64,000 nucleotides of DNA, taken from the NCBI GenBank assembly GCA_024643255.1, contig JAHENF010000001.1:121301-185300 (forward strand), given 5' to 3'. The notes below the pieces were generated by a model. That model made no database searches. It saw only the letters and a list, made by a program, of their open reading frames with translations, and was not told the DNA's origin. This DNA comes from Ilumatobacteraceae bacterium. GTDB lineage: Bacteria > Actinomycetota > Acidimicrobiia > Acidimicrobiales > Ilumatobacteraceae. A program made the position numbers and the translations under genes. Shown here one piece after another: positions 18,636 to 27,468 of the stretch; position 1 is the stretch's first letter; each line of letters opens with the position of its first letter.

Positions 18636-21437
18636 GTGGCCACCCGGCATCGTCTGACCATTCGAACACTCGACCGGGACCCCCGAGCGACCGCTCTCGC
18701 GACGGCCGCCGAACACGTCGGTCTGCCGATTCCCGAGACGATCGCCATCGCCGACATCGTGTTCGTCGACGCGCCACTCGAGGCTGACGACCGCGACCGC
18801 CTGCATGCGGTGCTCGTCGATCCGTTGCTCCAGAAGGGCAGTTGGGACCTTCCCACGACACCCGGTGTGGAGATCACGTTGCTCCCCGGCGTGACCGACA
18901 CAGCTGCCGACGCTGTCAGGCACGCGGCTGCACAACTCGGCGTCGACATCGACAGCGCCGCGACCGGACGCCGCATCGAATTCAGTGATGCGGTCGACGA
19001 CGAGACCGCCGACGACATCGTCCGGCGCCTGGTCGCGAACCCGGTCATCGAGCGTTGGCAGACGGGCACGATCGAGCCGCCACACGTCGACGACCGCCCG
19101 TCGTACGCCGCCGCCGAGGTCATCGTGATCCGCGGGCTCGACGACGGTGGGCTCACCGAACTGAACGAGCAGCGATCGTTGTACCTCGACATCGAGGAGC
19201 TCCGGGTGATCCGCGACGAGTTCGAACGACTCGGCCGAGACATCACCGACGTCGAGATCGAGGTGCTGGCACAGACATGGAGCGAGCACTGCGCCCACAA
19301 GACGTTCCGGGCGATCATCGATGTCACCGGCGGTCCTGACGGCGACGACACCGTCGCTCCCCTGCTCGTACAGCTCCGCGACTGCACCGACTCGATCGAC
19401 GCGCCGTTCGTCCGATCCGCGTTCGTCGGCAACGCCGGCGTCATCGAATTCACCGACGGCACGACGATTGCGCTCAAGGCCGAGACCCACAACCATCCGT
19501 CCGCGGTCGAGCCCTTCGGTGGAGCGAACACCGGGGTGGGCGGCGTGATCCGCGACGTGCTCGGCATCGCCCATCGGCCGATCGCCGTGACCGACGTGCT
19601 GTGCTTCGGGCCCGCCGATCTCCCCCTTGGCAAGCTCCCCGACGGTGCATTGCACCCCCAGCGCATCCGACAGGGCGTCATCGACGGCGTCGCCGACTAT
19701 GGCAACAAGATCGGACTGCCGACGGTGGCGGGCGCCATCCTCTACGACCCGGCGTACACGACCAACCCGCTCGTGTTCGCCGGATGCATCGGCACCGCAC
19801 CGTCGCGCCCACTGCACGACGGACCATTCCCCGGCGATCGAGTCGTCGTACTCGGTGGTGCAACCGGCCGCGACGGCATCCGCGGTGCCACGTTCTCGTC
19901 GGCAACCATGGACGCGACCACCGGCGAGGTCGCCGGCGCGAGCGTGCAGATCGGCGACCCGATCGTGGAGAAGCTCCTCATCGACGCCCTGATCGGGGCC
20001 GAGGACCTCTACTCGGCGATCACCGACTGCGGCGCCGGCGGCCTGTCGTCGGCGATCGGCGAGATGGCCGAGGGCGTCGGCGCCGACGTCGAACTCGACC
20101 TCGTCCCCCGGAAGTACGCCGGCCTGGAGCCGTGGGAGGTGTGGCTGTCCGAGGCCCAGGAGCGCATGGTCGTCGCGGTACCACCCCAACACCTCGAGGC
20201 ACTCCGGCAACGATGCAGCCGCGTCGGTGTCGATGTCGCCGACATCGGCTCGTTCACCGGCGACGGGCGACTCGTCGTTCGTAACAACGCGGCCGTCGTC
20301 GCCGACCTCGACACGGCCTTCTTGCACGACGGTCGTCCGCAGCGGCGCATGACCGCCGAACTGCCCATGCCGAACCGGACCGAACGGATCGCCCGCACCG
20401 TGGCCGACCCGGCGGCGACCCTGCTCGAACTTCTTGCGCACCCGAACATCGCCTCGAAGGCCGCGACGATCCATCGCTACGACCACGAGATCCTGGGCGC
20501 CACCGTCGTGCGACCACTCGTCGGTGCTGCCGGTGACGGACCTGCCGACGGCGTCGTGCTCGCGTCGCCGCTCGCCCACGAGGGAATCGCCATCGGCATC
20601 GGCGTCAACCCGTGGTACGGCCTCCACGATCCGGAGGCGATGGCATACGCCGTTGTCGACGAAGCGATGCGCAACATCGTCGCCGTCGGCGCCGATCCCG
20701 ATCGCGTGGCCCTGCTCGACAACTTCTCGTGGGGCGACCCGCGCCGACCGTCCACCCTCGGCGAGCTGGTCGTCGCCGTCGAGGGCTGCTGTGGGGCAGC
20801 ACGCATGTACGGAGCACCGTTCGTGTCCGGGAAGGACTCGCTCAACAACGAATACATCGGCTCGGACGGCCAACGCCATGCCGTACCGCCGACGCTCGTG
20901 ATCACGGCGATCGCACACGTCCCCGATGCCGACCACTGCATCACACCCGACCTCGCCGAACCGGGCAACGTGCTGCTGCTCGTCGGCGACACCGACGCCG
21001 AGTTCGCCGGATCGCACCTCGACCTGCTGCGGGGGGCACCGAAGAACCCCGGTGTCGCTCCGTCGCCTGTGCCGGAGGCTCCGGCGGACTATCGACATCT
21101 CCACGCAGCGATGCGCGCCGGGCTCGTCGAATCGTGCCACGACGTGAGCGAAGGTGGCCTGGCGGTGGCCCTCGCCGAGATGTGCATCGCCGGACGCCTC
21201 GGGGCGAACATCGACACGCTCCCCCACGACGATCTCGCGACGGCCCTGTTCGCCGAGTCGTGCGGGCGGCTGGTCGTCGAGGTGCAACCGCAGAAGGTGG
21301 TTGCGTTCACGAAGGTGATGGAGGCCCGAGCGCTCCGCCTCGGCACGGTGACCGATGACTCGACGTTGTCGATCGTCGGCACATCCCCCGTGGCCGTCCA
21401 ATCACTCGTCGCTGCGTTCAACCAGGTGGACGCATGA
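18636..21437 (+). CDS. purL: Phosphoribosylformylglycinamidine synthase, PurS-PurL fusion
   Basis: 933 residues from GTG 18636. ATP-dependent amidation of FGAR to FGAM, fourth step of purine synthesis. Residues about 75-145 look like a PurS module (VEITLLPGVTDT..., LVANPVIERWQ). The synthetase follows: TWSEHCAHKTF, AETHNHPSAVEPFGGANTGVGGVIRD, DCGAGGLSSAIGEMAEG, a second half with FVSGKDSLNNEY and CHDVSEGGLAVALAE. There is no glutaminase domain; PurQ is encoded separately by the next gene, and no free purS is present. So this is intermediate between the small PurL (about 730 aa with free PurS) and the 1200-1300-aa single-chain enzyme. ATGA overlap with purQ indicates stoichiometric co-translation. 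Confidence 0.93.
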   Translation: MATRHRLTIRTLDRDPRATALATAAEHVGLPIPETIAIADIVFVDAPLEADDRDRLHAVLVDPLLQKGSWDLPTTPGVEITLLPGVTDTAADAVRHAAAQLGVDIDSAATGRRIEFSDAVDDETADDIVRRLVANPVIERWQTGTIEPPHVDDRPSYAAAEVIVIRGLDDGGLTELNEQRSLYLDIEELRVIRDEFERLGRDITDVEIEVLAQTWSEHCAHKTFRAIIDVTGGPDGDDTVAPLLVQLRDCTDSIDAPFVRSAFVGNAGVIEFTDGTTIALKAETHNHPSAVEPFGGANTGVGGVIRDVLGIAHRPIAVTDVLCFGPADLPLGKLPDGALHPQRIRQGVIDGVADYGNKIGLPTVAGAILYDPAYTTNPLVFAGCIGTAPSRPLHDGPFPGDRVVVLGGATGRDGIRGATFSSATMDATTGEVAGASVQIGDPIVEKLLIDALIGAEDLYSAITDCGAGGLSSAIGEMAEGVGADVELDLVPRKYAGLEPWEVWLSEAQERMVVAVPPQHLEALRQRCSRVGVDVADIGSFTGDGRLVVRNNAAVVADLDTAFLHDGRPQRRMTAELPMPNRTERIARTVADPAATLLELLAHPNIASKAATIHRYDHEILGATVVRPLVGAAGDGPADGVVLASPLAHEGIAIGIGVNPWYGLHDPEAMAYAVVDEAMRNIVAVGADPDRVALLDNFSWGDPRRPSTLGELVVAVEGCCGAARMYGAPFVSGKDSLNNEYIGSDGQRHAVPPTLVITAIAHVPDADHCITPDLAEPGNVLLLVGDTDAEFAGSHLDLLRGAPKNPGVAPSPVPEAPADYRHLHAAMRAGLVESCHDVSEGGLAVALAEMCIAGRLGANIDTLPHDDLATALFAESCGRLVVEVQPQKVVAFTKVMEARALRLGTVTDDSTLSIVGTSPVAVQSLVAAFNQVDA

Positions 21438-22156
21438 GCCGGGTGCCAGCACTCGTCATCAGCGGCCCGGGCACCAACCGCGACCACGACGTCGAACTCG
21501 CGCTCGAGTTGGCCGGCGCCTCTGTACAGGTCGTCCTCGCCGACGAATTGATCCGCCGGCCGGCCATGTTGGACGAGGCGCGCCTCGCCGTCGTCGCCGG
21601 TGGATTCAGCTATGCGGATTCGCTCGGCGCCGGCCGCATGCTCGCCCTCGACCTGGCGGTGGGTCTGGGCGACCGGCTCAGCACCTTCGTCGAGGCCGGT
21701 CGGCCGCTGATCGGCATCTGCAACGGTTTCCAGGTCCTCACCCGGACCGGCCTGCTCCCCGGAGCCCTCGGCCACAACGCGCATGGCCGGTTCGAGTGCC
21801 GCTGGGTGGTCCTCGATCCGGTTCCGAACAGTGTGTCGGTGTGGACGAAGGGGATCGATGACACGATCCACTGCCCGATCGCCCACGGCGAGGGCCGATA
21901 TGTGCACCCCGACCCTGAGGCGCTCGCCGCAGCCGGACAGGTCGCGTTGCGATACCGCAGCACGAACCCCAACGGCTCGGTGGCCGACATCGCCGGCGTG
22001 AGCGACGCGAGCGGCGTGGTGCTCGGGCTCATGCCGCACCCCGAGAACCACATCGTGCCCCGGCAACACCCGCGTCACCGCCGTGCCGGCGGAGGCAGCC
22101 AACATCTCGGCCTGCGACTGTTCGACAACGGTGTCGAACACGCGAAGGAGTTGTGA
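21434..22156 (+). CDS. purQ: FGAM synthase glutaminase subunit PurQ
   Basis: 240-residue class I glutamine amidotransferase that hydrolyses glutamine and hands ammonia to PurL. Nucleophile Cys96 is in GICNGFQVL, and the dyad is His202/Glu204 in LMPHPEN. GGFSYADSLGAGR at 57-69 is the PurQ oxyanion-strand region. It ends GLRLFDNGVEHAKEL. Length is typical of stand-alone PurQ. Starts inside the purL stop codon (ATGA) and its own TGA touches the purC start (TGATG). Confidence 0.95.
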   Translation: MSRVPALVISGPGTNRDHDVELALELAGASVQVVLADELIRRPAMLDEARLAVVAGGFSYADSLGAGRMLALDLAVGLGDRLSTFVEAGRPLIGICNGFQVLTRTGLLPGALGHNAHGRFECRWVVLDPVPNSVSVWTKGIDDTIHCPIAHGEGRYVHPDPEALAAAGQVALRYRSTNPNGSVADIAGVSDASGVVLGLMPHPENHIVPRQHPRHRRAGGGSQHLGLRLFDNGVEHAKEL

Positions 22157-23109
22157 TGACCGCAGACCTTCCGGAGCCGTTCCTCGACGTCGACCTCGCG
22201 CTGCCCGACCGCCGTGACGGCAAGGTACGCGTCTCCTACGCGCTGCCGGACCGGCGTCGCGCCTTCGTCACCACCGACCGGTTGTCGGCCTTCGACCGGA
22301 TCATCGCCGGCGTTCCCTACAAAGGTCAGGTGTTGAACCAACTGTCGTGGTGGTGGTTCGAGCACACCCGTGACATCGTCGACAACCACGCACTCTCGAC
22401 GCCCGACCCCAACGTATTGCTGGCAACCGAAGCCACACCGCTCACGGTCGAAGTGATCGTTCGCGGCTACATCACCGGTGTCACCGACACCGCGTTGTGG
22501 ACCCGATACGCCGCCGGGGAACGTGTCGTCTACGGCCACTCGTTCCCGGATGGCCTGGCCAAGAACACACCGCTTCCCGAGCCGATCATCACCCCGACGA
22601 CCAAGGGCGCCGCCGGCGCTCACGACGAGCCGCTCTCGTGCGCCGAGGTGGTCAGCCGCGGCCTGGTCGACGCGACGCTCTGGGCCGAGGTCGAGGCTGC
22701 GGCGCTGGGATTGTTCCGACGCGGTTCGCAGCGCGGGGACGAGACGGGCCTGATCCTCGCCGACACGAAGTTCGAGTTCGGTGTCACCACCGATGGCGAA
22801 CTGCTGCTGATCGACGAAGCACTCACACCGGACTCCTCACGGTGGTGGGTCGCCGACAGCTACGACGAGCGCATCGCGTCCGGCCAGGAGCCCGAGAGCC
22901 TCGACAAGGAGGTCGTGCGGCGGGCGCTCGCCGACGCCGGCTACACCGGCGACGGTCCGATACCGACGCTGCCGGCCGAGGTGTGGAGTGCGACCTCTGC
23001 GCGCTACATCGACGCCTACGAACGGCTCACGGGCACCAACTTCGTGCGGGGCGTCTACCCTGCCGGACCACGGATCAACGCCGCACTCGCGGGACTGGAG
23101 ATCACCTGA
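22156..23109 (+). CDS. purC: SAICAR synthase PurC
   Basis: 317 residues from ATG 22156 (a GTG three bases earlier is also possible). Ligates aspartate to CAIR. Recognisable segments: GKVRVSYALPDRRRAFVTTDRLSAFD, IPYKG-like VPYKGQVLNQLS, EVIVRGYITG, ILADTKFEFG, IDEALTPDSSRWW and SLDKEVVR. Somewhat longer than the 240-aa E. coli type, matching the fungal/actinobacterial long form. One-nt overlap with purQ; purF follows after one base. Confidence 0.95.
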   Translation: MTADLPEPFLDVDLALPDRRDGKVRVSYALPDRRRAFVTTDRLSAFDRIIAGVPYKGQVLNQLSWWWFEHTRDIVDNHALSTPDPNVLLATEATPLTVEVIVRGYITGVTDTALWTRYAAGERVVYGHSFPDGLAKNTPLPEPIITPTTKGAAGAHDEPLSCAEVVSRGLVDATLWAEVEAAALGLFRRGSQRGDETGLILADTKFEFGVTTDGELLLIDEALTPDSSRWWVADSYDERIASGQEPESLDKEVVRRALADAGYTGDGPIPTLPAEVWSATSARYIDAYERLTGTNFVRGVYPAGPRINAALAGLEIT

Positions 23110-23110
23110 C

Positions 23111-24568
23111 ATGACACACCGAATCCCGGTGACGGCACTGCCCGTCGACGACAGTCCCAAGGACGAGTGCGGCGTGCTCGGCCTGTCGACCCCGCATGGT
23201 GAAGGGGTCGCGCAGCTGTCGTTCTTCGGTCTGTTCGCGCTGCAGCATCGCGGCCAGGAGGCCGCAGGAATCGCCGTCAGCGACGGCAAGCGCGCTCGCG
23301 TCCACAAGGAGGCCGGACTCGTCGCCAACGTGTTCACGCCCGAGGCGCTCGCGCCGCTGACCGGCTACCACGCCATCGGTCACACCCGCTACTCGACGAC
23401 GGGCTCCAACGCCGACCGAAACATCCAACCGTTCCTCGTCGAGACGATGCACGGCCCGCTCGCACTGGCGCACAACGGCAACCTCGTCAACGCACCGGCC
23501 CTGCGCGACGAGCTCTTGAACCGCGGATTCGGCCTCACCGCCACCAGCGACTCCGAGGTACTGACACTGATGCTGGCTGCGGCAGGCGGCCAGACCTGGC
23601 AGGAACGTCTCGAACGGACGCTGCCCGCCTGGAAGGGCGCGTTCTCGCTGGTCCTGCTCGCTGCCGATCAGGTGATCGCCGTCCGCGATCCGTGGGGCTT
23701 CCGGCCGTTGTCGATCGGGCGGCTCCCGCACGGCGGTCACGCCGTCGCCAGCGAGACCTGCGCGCTCTCCACCCTCGGGTGCGTCGACATCGACGAGGTC
23801 CGCCCCGGCGAGATGGTCACGCTCATGGGCGCCGAGGTCCACCGTTCACAGGTGCTCGCACCCCAGCCACGCGGCGCACGGTGCACCTTCGAGTTCGTCT
23901 ACTTCTCGCGCCCCGATTCGGTGTGGGACGGACGCAACGTGCACCACGTTCGCCAACGCCTCGGTGTCCAACTCGCCCACGAGGCGCCCGCCGATGCCGA
24001 CGTCGTGATCCCGGTGCCCGACTCCTCGATCCCGGCCGCCATCGGGTACTCGAACCAGAGCGGCATCCCGTTCAACGACGGTTTGATCAAGAACCGCTAC
24101 ATCGGTCGGACATTCATCGAGCCGACCCAGGACATCCGCGAGCGCGGGGTGGCCCTCAAGTTCAACGCGCTGCGCGAGAACCTCGAGGGCAAGCGCGTCG
24201 TGATGATCGATGACTCGTTGGTGCGTGGCACTACGGCGGGCCCGCTCGTCAAGCTCGTGCGCGATGCCGGGGCCACCGAGGTGCACGTGCGCATCACCTG
24301 CCCCCCGATCACCCATGCCTGCCACTTCGGCGTCGACATGGGCCACGACGGGGACCTGATCGCCGGTCACCTCAGCGTGGAGGAGATACGCGAGCACATC
24401 GGCGCCGACAGCCTGGCGTTCCTGTCGCTGGATGGGATGATGCTCGCCGTCGCCGAGCGCGAGAGCAGCGACGACGACGGTTACTGCAATGCCTGCTTCA
24501 CCGGGAGGTACCCGATCCATGTGGGCGACGCGCAGGCCAAGTTGTCGTTCGAGGGCGTACTCGCCTGA
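23111..24568 (+). CDS. purF: Amidophosphoribosyltransferase PurF (Fe-S, propeptide type)
   Basis: 485 residues from ATG 23111; the ORF-track start lies inside purC. Catalyses the committed step, PRPP plus glutamine to phosphoribosylamine. A 19-residue propeptide precedes Cys20 (DE/CGVLG), which becomes the N-terminal nucleophile. The Ntn glutaminase continues with HRGQEAAGIAVSDG, GHTRYSTTGSN and LAHNGNLVN. The PRTase loop is VVMIDDSLVRGTT. Four cysteines in RCTFEFVYFSRPDS, THACHFGVDM and YCNACFTGRYP correspond to the B. subtilis-type [4Fe-4S] ligands, so an oxygen-sensitive cluster is expected. One-nt overlap with the purDM fusion (TGATG). Confidence 0.95.
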   Translation: MTHRIPVTALPVDDSPKDECGVLGLSTPHGEGVAQLSFFGLFALQHRGQEAAGIAVSDGKRARVHKEAGLVANVFTPEALAPLTGYHAIGHTRYSTTGSNADRNIQPFLVETMHGPLALAHNGNLVNAPALRDELLNRGFGLTATSDSEVLTLMLAAAGGQTWQERLERTLPAWKGAFSLVLLAADQVIAVRDPWGFRPLSIGRLPHGGHAVASETCALSTLGCVDIDEVRPGEMVTLMGAEVHRSQVLAPQPRGARCTFEFVYFSRPDSVWDGRNVHHVRQRLGVQLAHEAPADADVVIPVPDSSIPAAIGYSNQSGIPFNDGLIKNRYIGRTFIEPTQDIRERGVALKFNALRENLEGKRVVMIDDSLVRGTTAGPLVKLVRDAGATEVHVRITCPPITHACHFGVDMGHDGDLIAGHLSVEEIREHIGADSLAFLSLDGMMLAVAERESSDDDGYCNACFTGRYPIHVGDAQAKLSFEGVLA

Positions 24569-26760
24569 TGCGGGTGCTGATCATCGGATCGGGCGGACGC
24601 GAGCAGGCGCTCGCCTGGGCGTGTCGCCACCACGGCCACGACGTACGCGTCGAGCGCGACCTCGGCGAGGCATCCACCAGCGACACCGACCTCGTCATCC
24701 CCGGTCCGGAGGCCGCGCTCGTGGCCGGTGTGGCCGACGAGTGTGCACGCAGAGGCCTCGCGTGCTTCGGGCCGACCGCTGCGCTCGCCCGGCTGGAGTC
24801 GTCGAAGTCGTTCGCACGTGAGCTCGCCGACGGCCTCGGCGTCCCCGGGCCGGCCTTCGCCGCCTTCGATGACGAGGCTGCCGCCACGTCGTGGTGGCAC
24901 GAGCTCGGACGCCCCGTCGTCGTCAAACTCGATGGGTTGGCCGCCGGCAAGGGCGTCACGGTTCCGACGAGTGAGGCCGAGACCCTCGCCGCGATCGCGT
25001 CGGCCGCAGCGGTCGGTCGGTTCGTGTTGGAGGAGCGGCTGCGCGGCCCCGAGTGTTCGCTCCTCGCGCTGTGCGACGGATCCCGTGCCGTGGCCCTGCC
25101 GCTCGCCCAGGACCACAAGCGCATCGGAGAGGGCGACACCGGACCCAACACCGGTGGGATGGGTGCCTATGCCCCTGCACCGGTCCCCTACTCCCCCGAG
25201 GAGCTCTCGGCGATCTTCGTCCAGCCGATCCTCGATCACCTGGCCGCTGCCGGGACCCCGTACGTCGGCGTGCTGTTCGCCGGGCTGATGCTCACCGCCG
25301 ACGGCCCGCGCCTGATCGAGTACAACGTGCGCTTCGGCGACCCCGAGGCCCAGACCGTGCTGCCGCTGGTCGAGACCGATCTGGCCGAGTTGGCACTGGC
25401 GTGCACCCGCGGAGCGGTCGACGAGATCCCGCTCGTCGTGCGGGCCCAGGCTGCGTTGACCGTCGTGGCCGCCGCGGCGGGATACCCGGACGCGCCGGTC
25501 GCCGGCGCCGTGATCAGCGACACGATGAGCAGTGGCGTCATCGGACACGACGGCACGACGACGCTGCGCTTCGACGCTGGCGTCGACGCCGAGGGACGAG
25601 TGGCAGGCGGGCGCGTCCTGGCGGTCACCGGTATCGGCTTCGATCTCGCCGAGGCCCGCCGTGCCGCCTACGAGCACATTGCCCACGTCCACTTCGACGG
25701 GATGCAGGTGCGTCGCGACATCGGCTGGCGCGCACTCGGAGCGGGTCTGGCCTCGTACGCGGCCGCCGGCGTCGACATCGACGAGGGCAGCAGGGCTGTG
25801 TCGGAGATGAAGGCCGCCGTCGAGGCGACGCACGACAACGGCGTCCTCAAGGGTGTCGGCAGCTTCGGCGGCGTGTTCTCCGCCAAGGCGATCCTCGAAC
25901 TCGACGACCCGGTGCTGGTGGCATCCACCGACGGTGTCGGCACCAAGGTCGAGCTCGCGGCGCGACTCGGGATGGTCCGCGGCGTGGGGATGGACATCGT
26001 CAATCACTGCATCGACGACGTCCTGGTGCAATCCGCTCGTCCGCTGTTCTTCCTCGACTACATCGCCGCCAGCGTGCTCGACGCCGACATGGTCGCCGAG
26101 GTCGTCAGGGGCATGGCCGACGCCTGTCGGGCCGCTGGATGCGCGCTGCTCGGGGGTGAGACCGCGGAGATGCCCGGTGTCTACCAGCCCGGCGCCTTCG
26201 ACATCGCCGGCACACTGGTGGGTGTCGCCGAGCGTTCACAGCTCCTCCCGCGTCCCGACGTCGGCGCCGGCGACCTGTTGATCGGCATCGGCTCGAGTGG
26301 GCCGCACACCAACGGCTACTCGCTGTTGCGCAAGATCTTCGACTGGATCCCGATGGACGTGGTGCCCGACGGCTTCGACCGCCCGCTCGGCGAGACGCTG
26401 CTCGAGCCGCACCGCTCCTACCTCGACGTGCTGGGCCCGGCACTGTCCGCCGGGCACGTGAAGGCCCTCGCCCACATCACCGGCGGCGGGCTCCCCGAGA
26501 ACCTCCCGCGTGTCCTGCCGAGCGACGTCGATGCCATCGTCGAGCTCGGGTCGTGGCCGGTGCCGCCGCTGTTCCGACTCGCACGTGAGCTGACACCGCT
26601 CATGTCCACCGAGGAGCTGTACCGAACGCTCAACATGGGTGTCGGCATGGTCGTCGTGTGCGCAGCGGACGAGGTCGACACGGTTCGTGCCTCGATCGGC
26701 GAGACGACTTGGGTCATCGGACGCCTCGAAGCGGGCTCGGGCACCGTCCAGCTCCGCTGA
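24568..26760 (+). CDS. purDM: Bifunctional GAR synthetase-AIR synthetase (PurD-PurM fusion)
   Basis: 730 residues covering two purine steps in one chain. Residues 1-about 390 are PurD: GSGGREQALAW, PGPEAALVAG, SSKSFARELA, the ATP-grasp KLDGLAAGKGV, GPNTGGMGAY, and EYNVRFGDPEAQ. From about 396 comes PurM: SYAAAGVDIDEGSRAVSEMK, VLKGVGSFGGVFSAK, ASTDGVGTKVELA, GMDIVNHCIDDVLVQ, LLGGETAEMPGVYQPG, and AHITGGGLPENLPRVLP. No stop or frameshift separates them. PurD's first about 48 residues before GPEA are roughly 30 shorter than typical, with the GNAGT region missing. purN follows 60 bp downstream, giving the PurD-PurM-PurN order of the animal trifunctional GART protein. Confidence 0.93.
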   Translation: MRVLIIGSGGREQALAWACRHHGHDVRVERDLGEASTSDTDLVIPGPEAALVAGVADECARRGLACFGPTAALARLESSKSFARELADGLGVPGPAFAAFDDEAAATSWWHELGRPVVVKLDGLAAGKGVTVPTSEAETLAAIASAAAVGRFVLEERLRGPECSLLALCDGSRAVALPLAQDHKRIGEGDTGPNTGGMGAYAPAPVPYSPEELSAIFVQPILDHLAAAGTPYVGVLFAGLMLTADGPRLIEYNVRFGDPEAQTVLPLVETDLAELALACTRGAVDEIPLVVRAQAALTVVAAAAGYPDAPVAGAVISDTMSSGVIGHDGTTTLRFDAGVDAEGRVAGGRVLAVTGIGFDLAEARRAAYEHIAHVHFDGMQVRRDIGWRALGAGLASYAAAGVDIDEGSRAVSEMKAAVEATHDNGVLKGVGSFGGVFSAKAILELDDPVLVASTDGVGTKVELAARLGMVRGVGMDIVNHCIDDVLVQSARPLFFLDYIAASVLDADMVAEVVRGMADACRAAGCALLGGETAEMPGVYQPGAFDIAGTLVGVAERSQLLPRPDVGAGDLLIGIGSSGPHTNGYSLLRKIFDWIPMDVVPDGFDRPLGETLLEPHRSYLDVLGPALSAGHVKALAHITGGGLPENLPRVLPSDVDAIVELGSWPVPPLFRLARELTPLMSTEELYRTLNMGVGMVVVCAADEVDTVRASIGETTWVIGRLEAGSGTVQLR

Positions 26761-26808
26761 GAGACAGATTTTTCGTTCAGCTTCAGCGGTCCGGACGACC
26801 GGCATCGC

Positions 26809-26814
26809 TAGGTT
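26809..26814 (+). promoter_or_regulatory. -10 element TAGGTT, leaderless start of purN-guaB
   Basis: TAGGTT ends 6 nt before ATG 26821 in the only sizeable gap of the purine region. purN-guaB thus probably has its own promoter in addition to read-through from purDM. Confidence 0.6.
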
Positions 26815-26820
26815 CGACTC

Positions 26821-27468
26821 ATGGGTAGCTCGTCGACCGACCACGACCGTCCGAGGCGCCCGAAACGACTCGTCGTGCTCGTGTCGGGCGGTGGTTCGAA
26901 CCTGCAGGCGATCATCGACGCGTGCGCCGGCGAGCAGCTTCCCGCCGAGGTCGTGGCAGTCGTGTCGAACCAGGCCGATGTCTTCGCGCTGCAGCGCGCC
27001 GACGCCGCAGGGGTTCCGGCGGTCCACGTCGGTGTGCATCCAGGCGAGGAACGATCCGACTACGACGCCCGCCTCGCTGACGTCGTCGCCGGATTCGACC
27101 CCGACCTGGTGGTCCTGGCCGGTTGGATGCGCCTGCTGACCATGAGTTTCCTCGGATGGTTCCCCCATCGCGTGGTCAACCTGCATCCTGCCCTTCCGGG
27201 TGATCTGCCGGGCACTCGGGCGATCGAGCGCGCCTGGGACGAAGCGATCGCCGGCACCCGAACCGGCACCGGCGTGATGGTCCATCTGGTTCCCGACGAA
27301 GGTGTCGACGACGGCCCTGTCCTCGGAACCGCCACCGTCGACATCGACACCACCGCCGGCTTCGACGCGTTCGCCGAACTGGTCCACGCCACCGAGCACC
27401 GTCTGCTCGTCGACACCCTCACCGATCTGTGCACCGACACACCCGACCGTACGGAGGTCTCCGCATGA
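26821..27468 (+). CDS. purN: GAR formyltransferase PurN
   Basis: 215 residues. Transfers a formyl group from 10-formyl-tetrahydrofolate to GAR. Family markers: [37 protein letters not shown] (catalytic Asn/His), the [19 protein letters not shown] loop with the catalytic Asp. An extra Ser/Asp/Arg-rich N-terminal stretch of about 15 residues precedes the core. The stop overlaps guaB (ATGA). Confidence 0.95.
   Translation: MGSSSTDHDRPRRPKRLVVLVSGGGSNLQAIIDACAGEQLPAEVVAVVSNQADVFALQRADAAGVPAVHVGVHPGEERSDYDARLADVVAGFDPDLVVLAGWMRLLTMSFLGWFPHRVVNLHPALPGDLPGTRAIERAWDEAIAGTRTGTGVMVHLVPDEGVDDGPVLGTATVDIDTTAGFDAFAELVHATEHRLLVDTLTDLCTDTPDRTEVSA

Noticed and set aside
18444-21401. 985-aa minus-strand ORF antisense to purL
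   Set aside because: Shadow frame produced by GC-rich codon structure; no domain, Arg/Asp/Val-biased composition, and purL on the other strand is certain.
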